In this document: positions 43,957-52,915 of the stretch, one piece after another
How positions within the stretch are numbered: the first letter of the stretch is position 1
Layout of the letters: every line of letters begins with the position of its first letter
Origin: DASXRC01 sp036506495
GTDB lineage: Bacteria; Actinomycetota; Actinomycetes; Mycobacteriales; Micromonosporaceae
Assembly (NCBI GenBank): GCA_036506495.1
Contig: DASXRQ010000115.1
Span: 1-64,000, forward strand
Direction of reading: 5' to 3'
Length of the DNA stretch: 64,000 nt
Made by a program: the position numbers and the translations under genes
Notes under the pieces: generated by a model
What the model was told of the DNA's origin: nothing
Seen by the model: only the letters and a program-made list of their open reading frames with translations
Database searches by the model: none

Positions 43957-45036
43957 TCAGCGATCGACCTCGCCGCGGATGAACGCCTCGAGCCACGCGC
44001 GGGCCTTGGTGTCCTCACGCTGCTCCGGCGGCGACTTCATCAGGTATGACGACGCGGACAGAATCGGGCCGCCGATGCCGCGGTCCTTGGCGATCTTGGC
44101 CGCCCGGATCGCGTCGATGATAATGCCGGCCGAGTTCGGCGAGTCCCAGACCTCGAGCTTGTACTCCAGGTTCAGCGGCACGTCGCCGAAGGCACGGCCC
44201 TCGAGACGGACGTACGCCCACTTGCGATCGTCGAGCCACTGCACGTAGTCGCTCGGGCCGATGTGCACGTTGCGGGCGCCCAGCTCCTGCTCGAGATTGC
44301 TCGTCACAGCCCGGGTCTTGGAGACCTTCTTGGACTCCAGCCGGTCGCGCTCGAGCATGTTCTTGAAGTCCATGTTCCCGCCGACGTTGAGCTGGTACGT
44401 GCGCTCCAGCCGGACGCCACGGTCCTCGAAGAGCTTCGCCATGACGCGGTGCGTGATGGTGGCGCCGACCTGGGACTTGATGTCGTCGCCGACGATCGGC
44501 ACGCCCGCCGCCTCGAACTTCGCGGCCCACGCCGGGTCGGAGGCGATGAAGACCGGCAGCGCGTTGACGAACGCCACCCCGGCGTCGATCGCGCACTGGG
44601 CGTAGAACTTGTCGGCGTCCTCGGAGCCCACCGGTAGGTAGGACACCAGCACGTCCACCCGCGCGTCGCGGAGCGCCTTGACGATGTCGACCGGGGTCTC
44701 GTCCGACTCGGTGATCGTCTCCAGGTAGTACTTTCCCAAGCCGTCCAGGGTCGGACCGCGCTGAACGGTCACGCCGGTCGGCGGCACATCGTAGATCTTG
44801 ATGGTGTTGTTCTCGCTGGCGACGATCGCCTCCGCGAGATCACGACCGACCTTCTTGGCGTCCACGTCGAACGCCGCGACGAACTCCACATCGGATACGT
44901 GGTAGTCGCCGAAGGTGACGTGCATGAGACCCGGGACGCGGTCGTTCGGGTCGGCGTCGCGGTAGTACTCCACGCCCTGAACCAGGGACGAGGCGCAGTT
45001 GCCGACACCGACGATGGCGACGCGGACGGAGCCCAT
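43957..45036 (-). CDS. ino1: Inositol-3-phosphate synthase
   Basis: 359 residues from ATG 45036 with GAAGGAGG upstream. The NAD-binding motif is VRVAIVGVGNCASSLVQGVE, and SYLPVGSEDADKFYAQCAID, DDIKSQVGATITHRVMAKLF and LNVGGNMDFKNMLERDRLES are family blocks. It converts glucose 6-phosphate to inositol 3-phosphate, the precursor of mycothiol and phosphatidylinositol. It follows padR by 17 bases and is probably regulated with it. Confidence 0.96.
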   Translation of the reverse strand: MGSVRVAIVGVGNCASSLVQGVEYYRDADPNDRVPGLMHVTFGDYHVSDVEFVAAFDVDAKKVGRDLAEAIVASENNTIKIYDVPPTGVTVQRGPTLDGLGKYYLETITESDETPVDIVKALRDARVDVLVSYLPVGSEDADKFYAQCAIDAGVAFVNALPVFIASDPAWAAKFEAAGVPIVGDDIKSQVGATITHRVMAKLFEDRGVRLERTYQLNVGGNMDFKNMLERDRLESKKVSKTRAVTSNLEQELGARNVHIGPSDYVQWLDDRKWAYVRLEGRAFGDVPLNLEYKLEVWDSPNSAGIIIDAIRAAKIAKDRGIGGPILSASSYLMKSPPEQREDTKARAWLEAFIRGEVDR

Positions 45037-45053
45037 CGTGCCTCCTTCTTTCA

Positions 45054-45647
45054 TCACGGCCGCTCCGGCGTGTCCGGAGGCGGGGTAGCAGCTTGTGGTG
45101 CACGGCCGGAGCGCTCGTTGGCGATGAGCTCCTCCAGCCACCGAACCTCGCGCTCGCAGGCGTCGAGGCCGTGGCGTTGAAGTTCGAGGGTGTACGCGTC
45201 GAGGCGCTCCGCGGCGCGGCCGAGTACGTCTCGGAGGCCCTCCCGGCGCTCCTCGACTTTGCGTCGACGACCCTCCAGGATCCGCAGGCGGGTCGCCTGG
45301 TCGGTGCGGGCGAAGAACGCGAAGTGGACGCCGAACCCGGTGTCGTCGTACGTCTCCGGCCCGGCCTGCGCGAGCAGCTCCTGGAACCGCTCCTTGCCTT
45401 CGGCGGTGATCTTGTAGACCACACGACCGCGCCGGCTGGTCAGCGGTGGGATCTCCTCCGCACCCGCGGCGGTCTCGCCGGCCTCGATGATCCAGCCCGC
45501 CACCTGGAGGCGGCGGAGGGTGGGATACAACGAGCCGTAGCTGATCGCCGCCCGGATGGCACCGAGCTTCGTAGCGAGTTGTTTACGCAGCTCATAGCCG
45601 TGCATCGGGGATTCGTGGAGGAGACCGAGGATCGCGAGGTCGAGCAC
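45054..45647 (-). CDS. PadR family transcriptional regulator
   Basis: 197 residues. GTG 45647 has a strong GGAGGAGG signal 7 bases upstream; a longer frame to 45701 would start inside the operator. The winged helix is LDLAILGLLHESPMHGYELR, then ISYGSLYPTLRRLQVAGWII and RGRVVYKITAEGKERFQELL. The C-terminal half is a coiled-coil dimerisation region. It probably represses itself and the downstream ino1. The same pair occurs in mycobacteria (Rv0047c/Rv0046c). Confidence 0.92.
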   Translation of the reverse strand: MLDLAILGLLHESPMHGYELRKQLATKLGAIRAAISYGSLYPTLRRLQVAGWIIEAGETAAGAEEIPPLTSRRGRVVYKITAEGKERFQELLAQAGPETYDDTGFGVHFAFFARTDQATRLRILEGRRRKVEERREGLRDVLGRAAERLDAYTLELQRHGLDACEREVRWLEELIANERSGRAPQAATPPPDTPERP

Positions 45648-45688
45648 GGTCGCCGCCTCCTCCCCAAGATCTCGCCCAATCAGAGCGT

Positions 45689-45711
45689 CGATGTATCGCA
45701 CCGATACATCG
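45689..45711. promoter_or_regulatory. Palindromic operator of the padR-ino1 unit
   Basis: CGATGTATCG (45689-45698), spacer CAC, CGATACATCG (45702-45711): a perfect 10-bp inverted repeat 42 bases upstream of the padR start. ATGTAT...ATACAT palindromes are typical PadR operators. Confidence 0.85.
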
Positions 45712-45806
45712 CAACGTTAGACGGCCGTTGGGCTGATAGGCAATACCGCCGGACGGATGGCTTCGATCACACACAGTGATCGTCGCGGGCGCCCGCGCGG
45801 CGGAGG

Positions 45807-45868
45807 GTCGATCTAGGCCGAATACTGGTGGCTAGAGATCGACTGACCAGTATTCGCCCTAGATCGAC
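45807..45868. repeat. 62-bp palindromic repeat element, copy 2
   Basis: Arms 45807-45828 and 45847-45868 pair over 22 bases with one mismatch; the 18-base loop shares its last 11 bases (AGATCGACTGA) with copy 1 at 16255-16316. Same orientation on the + strand. It lies in the divergent gap between padR and the DUF5318 gene. Confidence 0.9.
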
Positions 45869-45962
45869 CAGGGTGGGGGGCTCAGCGCGGGAGCCGCGAG
45901 GGTCGCGGGAGGGAAGCAAGCGCCGGTAGCCCGGTGCCGTCGAACCGCGTACCCTCTTCCGC

Positions 45963-46436
45963 ATGCGTACGCAGCGGCAGGTGGTGGATTACTCGCTCCG
46001 GAGGCGAGCCCTGCTGCGCGACCTGTACGCCGGGCGGATCGGGACTTACGAGGTGTGTGACGCCTCGCCCTACCTCAAGAGCGCCGCGCGGTTCCATGGT
46101 GAACCGACCGACGTGCGCTGTCCGGTGTGCCGCCGGGAGAACCTGACCCTGGTCCATTACATTTACGGCGATGAACTCAAGCAGTCCGCCGGACAGGCCC
46201 GGACCCGGGCGGAGTTGCCCGTTCTGGCGATGACGCTGCGTGAGTTCCAGGTGTACGTGGTGGAGGTCTGCCGCGGCTGTGGATGGAATCACCTAGTGGA
46301 GCAGTTTCTGCTCGGGCGCGACGGGCTGTCCGAGGGGCGCCCCGACGGCGCGGCGCAGCGCACGGGCCCGCTGGCGGCGACCGCCAGCGCGGCCGCCGCG
46401 GCGAGCAATCCGAGAAGGCGAGAGGCCCGACGGTGA
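45963..46436 (+). CDS. DUF5318 family protein, probable zinc-binding
   Basis: 157 residues from ATG 45963. MRTQRQVVDYSLRRRALLRD and YEVCDASPYLKSAARFHGEP are followed by two Cys pairs, CPVC and CRGC, in a zinc-ribbon arrangement (RCPVCRRENLTLVHYIYGDE and VEVCRGCGWNHLVEQFLLGR). The family lies beside the PBP gene across actinobacteria (Rv0049 in M. tuberculosis), function unknown. The last 40 residues are low-complexity. Confidence 0.9.
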   Translation: MRTQRQVVDYSLRRRALLRDLYAGRIGTYEVCDASPYLKSAARFHGEPTDVRCPVCRRENLTLVHYIYGDELKQSAGQARTRAELPVLAMTLREFQVYVVEVCRGCGWNHLVEQFLLGRDGLSEGRPDGAAQRTGPLAATASAAAAASNPRRREARR

Positions 46437-46678
46437 ACGATGGCCCGGCCCGACCCGATGAATCCCCGATTCGGCCGGCTGGGCGGCAAGTCCTTAATCG
46501 GAAAAGTCCAGTTATTTCAGGCAGGTCCCTCTCGTGCCGCCCCGGCGCGGAGACCCCGCGTGATCGTGAGCGCGGCGAGCGGCGGCCTGAGGTGCAACGA
46601 GGACCGAAGCGTGGCTCAGCTCACGGCAACCCGGTGGTGACGCGGGGGCGTACCACCGCGACCGGCAGGGTGTGAGGA

Positions 46679-49414
46679 ATGAATTCGCACGGCGACCCCA
46701 GTTCCGCGCGTGGTCGGGCCCATGTCCCGGGCGCGACCGATGGCCGCGAACCGGACCACGCCGGCAACGGATCGGCGGCCTCGAGCGGCTGGCCGGCCAA
46801 CGTCGGCGCGTACGCGCCCCGGGCGGCGGTGCCCGCGGGGCGGGCCTCGGTGGGCCGCGCGTCGGTGGGTCGAGCCACGGTCGGCGGCATCGGCACCGAA
46901 AACAACCGACACGCCCAGCCCACGAGCCTCGGCCGGGCCTCGGTCCCGGGCGTCGGGGTAGCCAGCGGCCGGGCGACCGTGGGCCGCGCCGCCGTGCGGC
47001 CGGTGGTCCCCGGTGGCGGGTTCGGGGTGGCTGGGCCGGGCGGGGTCGGGCCGGGCGGTCCGGGACGGCCCGGCGGTCCGGGTGGTCCCAGCGGTCCGGG
47101 TGGTGCCGGCGGTCGCGGCAGGAACGATCCGGCCGCGCTCAAGCGGGCCAAGCGCCGTCGGCTCATCAACTGGCTGGCCGGCGGGTTCGCCGTCTTCAGC
47201 ATGGTCGCCGGCGGTGCCGTCGTCGGCGGGACCTATTACTTCGAGAACGTTCCGACGCCGGCCCAGCTGAAGTTGCCGGAGACGACGACGCTCTACTACA
47301 CCGACGGGCAGACGCAGCTGGCCAAGCTGGCCGAGGAGAACCGCATCCAGGTGCCGGTCGGCCAGATCCTGCCGTACGTCAAACAGGCGGTGATCTCGGC
47401 CGAGGATCGCAACTTCTACCAGCACGGCGGCGTCGACTACGCCGGCATCGCGCGAGCCGCGTGGAACAATTTCACCGGCGGCGAGACGCAGGGCGCATCC
47501 ACGATCACCCAGCAGTACGCCCGACACGCGGCGAACCTGACCGGCGTGACGTACGCCCGGAAGGTCCGCGAGGCCGTCATCGCATCGAAGCTCAACTCCC
47601 AGTACTCCAAGGACGAGATCCTGGGCTTCTACCTGAACACCATCCCGTTTGGCCGCGGCGCGTACGGAATCGAGGCGGCCGCGAAGGCGTACTTCGGCCC
47701 GAACAAGTCGGTGATCGCCAAGCCCGGAACGCCGCAGGCGGTGACGCCGGCGGAGGCGGCGGTGCTCGCCGCGGTGATCAAGCAGCCGGAGCCCGTCGCC
47801 GGCGGTCACCCCGGCTACGACCCGACCCGCAGCCCGCAGGCGGCCGCACTCGCCAAGGACCGCTGGAACTACGTGCTCGACGGGATGGTCCAGAAGCACG
47901 AACTGGACGCCGTGGTGCGCGCGAAGATGGTGTACCCGAAGGTGCTCAAGGAGGACCTCAGCTGCATCCAGGGCTGTGGCCAGAAGACGCCGGTCGGCAA
48001 CGTCATCAACTATGTGAAGGACGAGATGCAGCAGATGGGGATCTGCGACTCGCCCCAGGCATGCAGCCAGGCGCTGAAGACCGAGGGTTACAAGATCACT
48101 ACAACGGTCGACCCGAGGATCCAGAAGGCGGCCGAGAACGCGACCCGACGCGTCAAGGGCTCGCCGATGTACGGCCAGCCGAAGAACCTGATGGACGCGT
48201 TGGTGGCGATCGACCCGAGCAACGGCCGGGTGCTCGCGTACTACGGTGGTGAGACCGGCGTGGGCACCGACTACGCGGGGCTGAACTACGACGGGAGCGG
48301 CGGCCACGCGCCCGGCTCGAGTTTCAAGATCTATACGCTGGCGGCTGCGCTCCAGGCCGGCAAGTCGGTCGACTCGCATTGGGACGCCACCAAGACCGTG
48401 GATGACAACGGTACGCCGACCAAGCGCGACGACTTCGTCATCTCCAACGCCGGTCGCACGAACCTCAAGTGCGACAACGGCGGCAAGTGGTGCACGCTGG
48501 AGCAGGCCGCGATCGAGTCCTACAACGTGCCGTTCTACTGGATCACCAAGGAGATCGGTGCGGGCAAGGTGGTCGACGCGGCCAAGGCCGCCGGAGTCAC
48601 CCACCTGTGGAACCAGGAGAAGCCGTTCAACCCGGTGGACCTCACCAAGATTAAGAGTGGCGACGAGGTGGCGCCGTCGAAGTTCGGTACGCAGGTCGGG
48701 TACGGGCAGTACTGGATCACCGTGCTCGACCACGCGAATGGGATCGCAACGTTCGCGAACCGGGGCGTCTACCACAAGGCCCACTTCATCGTGAAGGTGG
48801 AGCAGAACGACCACGACACCGGCAAGTGGAAGGCCATCGACAGCGAGAAGGTCAAGGGAGAACAGCGGTTCGTCCCGGAGCAGGTCGACGACGAAACCTC
48901 GGTGCTGGAGAAGATTCCTGCGCATTGGGGCCACCGGCTCGAGGACGGCCGGCCGGCGCTCGGCAAGACCGGTACGTGGGAGCTCAACTCGAAGAGCAAG
49001 GAGAACGGCGACGCATGGATGATCGGCGCGACCCGGCAGATCGCCGCCGCCGTCTGGGTCGGCAACGTCAAGGACCGGCTGCCGATCCGGGACAAGAACC
49101 ATGTCAAGGTCGGTGGTTCGGGGCTGCCCGGTGACATCTGGCAGCAGTTCATGGACGAGGCCAATCGCGGGCTGCCCGAGAAGGCCTTCCCGGACCGCAA
49201 GGGTACCGGCGATGTGGACAGCGGCAACGGCGTCTCGCCGAGCCCCGACGGGCAGAAGAGCCCCTGCATCATCCCGCTGTTCTGCCCCGGCGACGGCAAT
49301 GGCAACGGCAACGGCGGTGGCGGCCACCGCTTCCCCAACCCCACCCCGCCGCCGCCCGCCGGCGGCATCGGCGGTGGGATCCAGGTGTCACCAAGCCCTA
49401 CCCGCCGCCAGTAG
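46679..49414 (+). CDS. Class A penicillin-binding protein (transglycosylase/transpeptidase, PonA1-like)
   Basis: 911 residues from ATG 46679. A cytoplasmic tail of 160 residues with GRASVG/GRATVG repeats and a Gly/Pro stretch precedes one membrane helix (163-186). The GT51 domain shows VISAEDRNFYQHGGVDYAGI, QGASTITQQYARHAANLT and LNSQYSKDEILGFYLNTIPF. The transpeptidase has S547-x-x-K550 (GSSFKIYTL), the S-Y-N motif and K763-T-G-T. It polymerises and crosslinks peptidoglycan. The C-terminus is a Gly/Asn/Pro-rich tail. It corresponds by position to ponA1. Confidence 0.95.
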   Translation: MNSHGDPSSARGRAHVPGATDGREPDHAGNGSAASSGWPANVGAYAPRAAVPAGRASVGRASVGRATVGGIGTENNRHAQPTSLGRASVPGVGVASGRATVGRAAVRPVVPGGGFGVAGPGGVGPGGPGRPGGPGGPSGPGGAGGRGRNDPAALKRAKRRRLINWLAGGFAVFSMVAGGAVVGGTYYFENVPTPAQLKLPETTTLYYTDGQTQLAKLAEENRIQVPVGQILPYVKQAVISAEDRNFYQHGGVDYAGIARAAWNNFTGGETQGASTITQQYARHAANLTGVTYARKVREAVIASKLNSQYSKDEILGFYLNTIPFGRGAYGIEAAAKAYFGPNKSVIAKPGTPQAVTPAEAAVLAAVIKQPEPVAGGHPGYDPTRSPQAAALAKDRWNYVLDGMVQKHELDAVVRAKMVYPKVLKEDLSCIQGCGQKTPVGNVINYVKDEMQQMGICDSPQACSQALKTEGYKITTTVDPRIQKAAENATRRVKGSPMYGQPKNLMDALVAIDPSNGRVLAYYGGETGVGTDYAGLNYDGSGGHAPGSSFKIYTLAAALQAGKSVDSHWDATKTVDDNGTPTKRDDFVISNAGRTNLKCDNGGKWCTLEQAAIESYNVPFYWITKEIGAGKVVDAAKAAGVTHLWNQEKPFNPVDLTKIKSGDEVAPSKFGTQVGYGQYWITVLDHANGIATFANRGVYHKAHFIVKVEQNDHDTGKWKAIDSEKVKGEQRFVPEQVDDETSVLEKIPAHWGHRLEDGRPALGKTGTWELNSKSKENGDAWMIGATRQIAAAVWVGNVKDRLPIRDKNHVKVGGSGLPGDIWQQFMDEANRGLPEKAFPDRKGTGDVDSGNGVSPSPDGQKSPCIIPLFCPGDGNGNGNGGGGHRFPNPTPPPPAGGIGGGIQVSPSPTRRQ

Positions 49415-49473
49415 GCGACCGGGCGCCGGGCACCCGACGGCACCGGGCACGCCGGCCGGGTTGATGCGGCAAG

Positions 49474-51048
49474 ATGCCTTTCATGAGCGTGGACTCGGCG
49501 GCCAGCGTCGAGGAGCCGGGGCCCGTCGACGCGCCGAGCCGGTCCGACGGTTTCGTGCGCGGCTTGTCCGAGGCGATTGGCGGACCGCTCGGCGACCACG
49601 CCGTCGACCGGGACGCGTCGGACGGCGGTGGGTCGCGGCGCTTCTGGACCGCGGCCCGGATCATCCTCGCCCTGACCTGTCTCACGCTGGCCCTCCACTG
49701 GGTGGAGAAATCGCCGTGCCAGGACGGCGCCTGGCGGGATCTGATGCAGTACAAGAAGTTCTGCTACACGGACGTGCTGGCGCTCTACTACGCCGAGGGT
49801 CTGAACGACGGCAAGATCCCGTATCTGGACCACCCCGTCGAGTACCCGGTCGTCACCGGGCTCTTCATGGGTGCGATCGGCCTGCCGGTGTACGCGATCG
49901 GCGCCGGCCGCGAGGGCTTCAACCAGGGCATGTGGTTCTACGACGTGAACGCGCTCGTCCTCGGCGGCCTGGCCGTCGCCAGCGCGGCGACCATCCTCGC
50001 GCTGCGCCGGCGCAGACCGTGGGACGCGGCCCTGTTTGCGCTGTCGCCTGCCCTCCTGCTGACCGCGACGGTGAACTGGGACCTGCTCGCGATCGCGCTC
50101 GCGGTGTTCGGCATCTACGCGTGGGCTCGGAAGAGACCCGTGCTCGCCGGTGTCCTGCTCGGACTCGGCACGGCCACCAAACTCTGGCCCGGGTTCTTGT
50201 TCGTACCGCTGATCCTGCTCGGCCTGCGGGCCGGACGATCGCGCCCGGTCTGGCGGTCGGTCGGTGTTGCCGTCCTCACGTGGGCTGCCGTCAACCTGCC
50301 AGTGATGCTGGCGAACTGGGACAGCTGGCACCGGTTCATCGAGCTGAACACCACTCGGGGTATCGACTGGGGCACGCTCTGGTACGTCGGTGACCACTTC
50401 CCCCGCGGCGGCGGCCGGTACGGCTTCGAGGCCTTTCATTGGCTCGGCGCGCACATCGACCCGCAGCTGAACTACCTCACGTACGCGCTGATCCTGCTCG
50501 CCTGGCTCGGCATCGGAGTGTTGACGCTGATGGCGCCGCGCCGGCCGCGGTTCGGTCAGCTCGCCTTCCTGGTGGTCGCCACCTTCCTGATCTTCAATAA
50601 GGTGTGGTCGCAGCAGTTCGTGCTCTGGCTGCTGCCACTGATCGTGCTCGCCCGGCCGCGGTGGGGGGCGTTCCTCGCCTGGCAGGCCGCCGAGGTCTGC
50701 TACTTCTTCGCGTTCTACGGCGAGCTCATGGGAGCCTCGGGCCGGCAGGTCTTTCCGGAGGGCGTGTTCGTGCTCGCGGCGGGGCTGCGCCTGGTGACCG
50801 TCGCGGTGCTCTGTGGGCTCGTCGTCCGGGACATCTTGCGGCCCGAACAGGACGCGGTCCGGCAGACCTACGACGACGACCCTGACGGCGGCGTACTCGA
50901 CGGCGCACCGGACGCAGATTGGCTGACCCGACGGCTGGCGCCCTACGGGATGCGGAACACGACCGCGTCGCCCACGTCCTCGCGCTCCACGCCGAGCCCG
51001 TCGGTCGGCCGGTCCAGCGCACCCGCCCACGGCGTGCCGGCCACCTGA
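49474..51048 (+). CDS. GT87/DUF2029 family membrane glycosyltransferase
   Basis: 524 residues from ATG 49474 (or ATG 49483). Multiple membrane helices, starting with FWTAARIILALTCLTLALHW, and the loop acidic motif in IPYLDHPVEYPVVTGLFMGA suggest a GT-C polyprenyl-phosphate-mannose-dependent enzyme. ALLLTATVNWDLLAIALAVF and GTATKLWPGFLFVPLILLGL are typical. A homologue follows ponA1 in mycobacteria. The last 35 codons overlap the convergent gene at 50943. Confidence 0.85.
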   Translation: MPFMSVDSAASVEEPGPVDAPSRSDGFVRGLSEAIGGPLGDHAVDRDASDGGGSRRFWTAARIILALTCLTLALHWVEKSPCQDGAWRDLMQYKKFCYTDVLALYYAEGLNDGKIPYLDHPVEYPVVTGLFMGAIGLPVYAIGAGREGFNQGMWFYDVNALVLGGLAVASAATILALRRRRPWDAALFALSPALLLTATVNWDLLAIALAVFGIYAWARKRPVLAGVLLGLGTATKLWPGFLFVPLILLGLRAGRSRPVWRSVGVAVLTWAAVNLPVMLANWDSWHRFIELNTTRGIDWGTLWYVGDHFPRGGGRYGFEAFHWLGAHIDPQLNYLTYALILLAWLGIGVLTLMAPRRPRFGQLAFLVVATFLIFNKVWSQQFVLWLLPLIVLARPRWGAFLAWQAAEVCYFFAFYGELMGASGRQVFPEGVFVLAAGLRLVTVAVLCGLVVRDILRPEQDAVRQTYDDDPDGGVLDGAPDADWLTRRLAPYGMRNTTASPTSSRSTPSPSVGRSSAPAHGVPAT

Positions 51049-52907
51049 TCACGGAGCACGATGACGCTGCGGACGCCGAGCTGTTGCAGGTAGTCCACGC
51101 TGGCGGTGTCGGGGAAGGCCGCGGTCGTCTGCCTGATCTCGGCCAGCCGAGCCGGCGTGAACCCGCTCGTGCCGTTGACGAGTGGCACGAACCGGTCCGT
51201 GGACCAGAGCATGACATCCGCATCCGTGGGGTCGCGGCTCGGCAGGACAAGGATCGGGCCGTCGGCCACCCGAATCGCGGCCGGCTGCTGCGGCACGATG
51301 GGGTGTGGCGTGGTGTTGAGCCCCTCGACCACCACGAGGGCGAGCGGGATCAGCGTCGCGAGGGCGAGCGGGATCAGCGTCGCGAGTCGCAGCCACGGAC
51401 CGGGCTGCCGGCGACCACGCTCCACCGCGACCTCCCTGGCCCGCTCGACGAGCGCGCACACCGCGCCCGCGGCGAGCACGGCGAGCAGCAGCGTCGTCCA
51501 CAGCACCAGGCGGCCCGGCGTCCGGATGCCGTCCCACCCCGGCAAGTGGGTGAACAGGGTCAGGTAGCCCGGGTTGCCGCCGAAGAACTGGCTGCCCATG
51601 CCGAGCGCGACGGTCAGCACCACGCCGGCGAGCAGCAACAGGCGCTGCCGGAGCGTCCAGATCGAGAACACGAGACCGGCCACCGCGAGGCCGTACAGCA
51701 CGAACCCTGGCAGCAGCGTCATCTCGGCCTCCCAGCGCAGGCCGCCACGCGCCGCCGCGTGCGCCCCGCCCCAGAGCCGGGATTCGGCCGGTGCGATGAA
51801 GAACGCCTTGAGCGGTGGGGAGAAGAACTTGACATCCGCCACGGTGCGTTTCGCGTACGGGTGCAGGTTGGCGACCTTGAAGTACGGCACGGCGAGCAGT
51901 GCGCCGGTCGCCACGAGAACCATGCCGCCGAGCAGGTCTGCGACGAGGAGCCGGCCGCCGATCGCGTGACGGCGACCCTGGACGCGGGCGACCAGCCACA
52001 CGACGGCCACGACCACGACGATCAACCCGAGGGCGTACGCGAACGACAGACCGATACCAAAGCCGAGGCTGATCTGCCAGGCCGCCACGAGCCACCCGGC
52101 GACCGCCCATCCGAGGCGTCGCCGCTCCGGTCGGTAGCCGTGGCGCAGCGACCAGCCGTGGCCCCGCGCCAACATCGCGAGGGAGAGAGCGATGCCGCCG
52201 GTCGACAGCACATGCATGTGGCCGGCCTGAGCGAGGCGCCACGGTGCGTACGCGAAGGCCACCCCGGCGATCGCGGCGCCGGTCCGGCCCGCACCCAACT
52301 GGCGGACGAGGGCGTACGCCCCGACAAAGGCGAGCGCGTGGAGTAAGACGTACATGATGTTGTAGCGGAGGACCGCCGCTACCGGCCCACTGCCGATCAT
52401 GCCGGCCGGTGCGTAACCCAGCAGGCTGTCGGAGAACGCGTAGCTGTACCGATCGGGAAAGAACGCGTCGGCGTGCCAGAGCTGGGCCGGGTCGGTGATC
52501 AGCGCGTGCCCGGCCCACGCCATCTGCCAGGCCTGCAGCGTCGGATCCCATACGTCCTGCGGGATGGTGTACAGCGGGTAACGCAGCGTCGGCCATGTCA
52601 TGACCACGGCGAGCACCAAGCCGCCGATGCTCGCGACCGTCCACTCGTGCACCAGACCCCGGCCGAGCGCAGTCACGACCTTGCGCGGCCGGCCGGGCGG
52701 GCGCTCCGGTTGGGGGGCGAAGGCCGTCCAGCGTTCGTCCTCGCCGACGCCCGCGTCCGTGGCAGCGGCCTCCGTGGTGGTCACGTTGTCGGTGGTGGCT
52801 GCGTCGGCCGGGCTGGCGGTGGCGTCGGCCGGGCTGGCGGCGGCGTCGGCCGGGCTGGCGGCGGCTTCCTCGGTGACGCCGGCGGGCGGCGCCTGCTCCG
52901 TGCTCAT
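50943..52907 (-). CDS. Large membrane protein, GT-C glycosyltransferase-like
   Basis: 654 residues from ATG 52907. A 90-residue N-terminal region has three SPADAxx repeats encoded by 21-base tandem DNA repeats. Then come 10-12 membrane helices, with GGLVLAVVMTWPTLRYPLYT and a loop TIPQDVWDPTLQAWQMAWAG whose acidic residues recall GT-C catalytic loops. The C-terminal 140 residues are extracytoplasmic. A 24-base tandem duplication at 51337-51384 repeats ATLIPLAL. Substrate unknown. It starts 8 bases after the nfo stop. Confidence 0.75.
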   Translation of the reverse strand: MSTEQAPPAGVTEEAAASPADAAASPADATASPADAATTDNVTTTEAAATDAGVGEDERWTAFAPQPERPPGRPRKVVTALGRGLVHEWTVASIGGLVLAVVMTWPTLRYPLYTIPQDVWDPTLQAWQMAWAGHALITDPAQLWHADAFFPDRYSYAFSDSLLGYAPAGMIGSGPVAAVLRYNIMYVLLHALAFVGAYALVRQLGAGRTGAAIAGVAFAYAPWRLAQAGHMHVLSTGGIALSLAMLARGHGWSLRHGYRPERRRLGWAVAGWLVAAWQISLGFGIGLSFAYALGLIVVVVAVVWLVARVQGRRHAIGGRLLVADLLGGMVLVATGALLAVPYFKVANLHPYAKRTVADVKFFSPPLKAFFIAPAESRLWGGAHAAARGGLRWEAEMTLLPGFVLYGLAVAGLVFSIWTLRQRLLLLAGVVLTVALGMGSQFFGGNPGYLTLFTHLPGWDGIRTPGRLVLWTTLLLAVLAAGAVCALVERAREVAVERGRRQPGPWLRLATLIPLALATLIPLALVVVEGLNTTPHPIVPQQPAAIRVADGPILVLPSRDPTDADVMLWSTDRFVPLVNGTSGFTPARLAEIRQTTAAFPDTASVDYLQQLGVRSVIVLRDQVAGTPWAGALDRPTDGLGVEREDVGDAVVFRIP

Positions 52908-52915
52908 GCGCTGGC

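Noticed and set aside
46616..49327. 903-codon minus-strand open frame
   Set aside because: Antisense shadow of the PBP gene caused by high GC.
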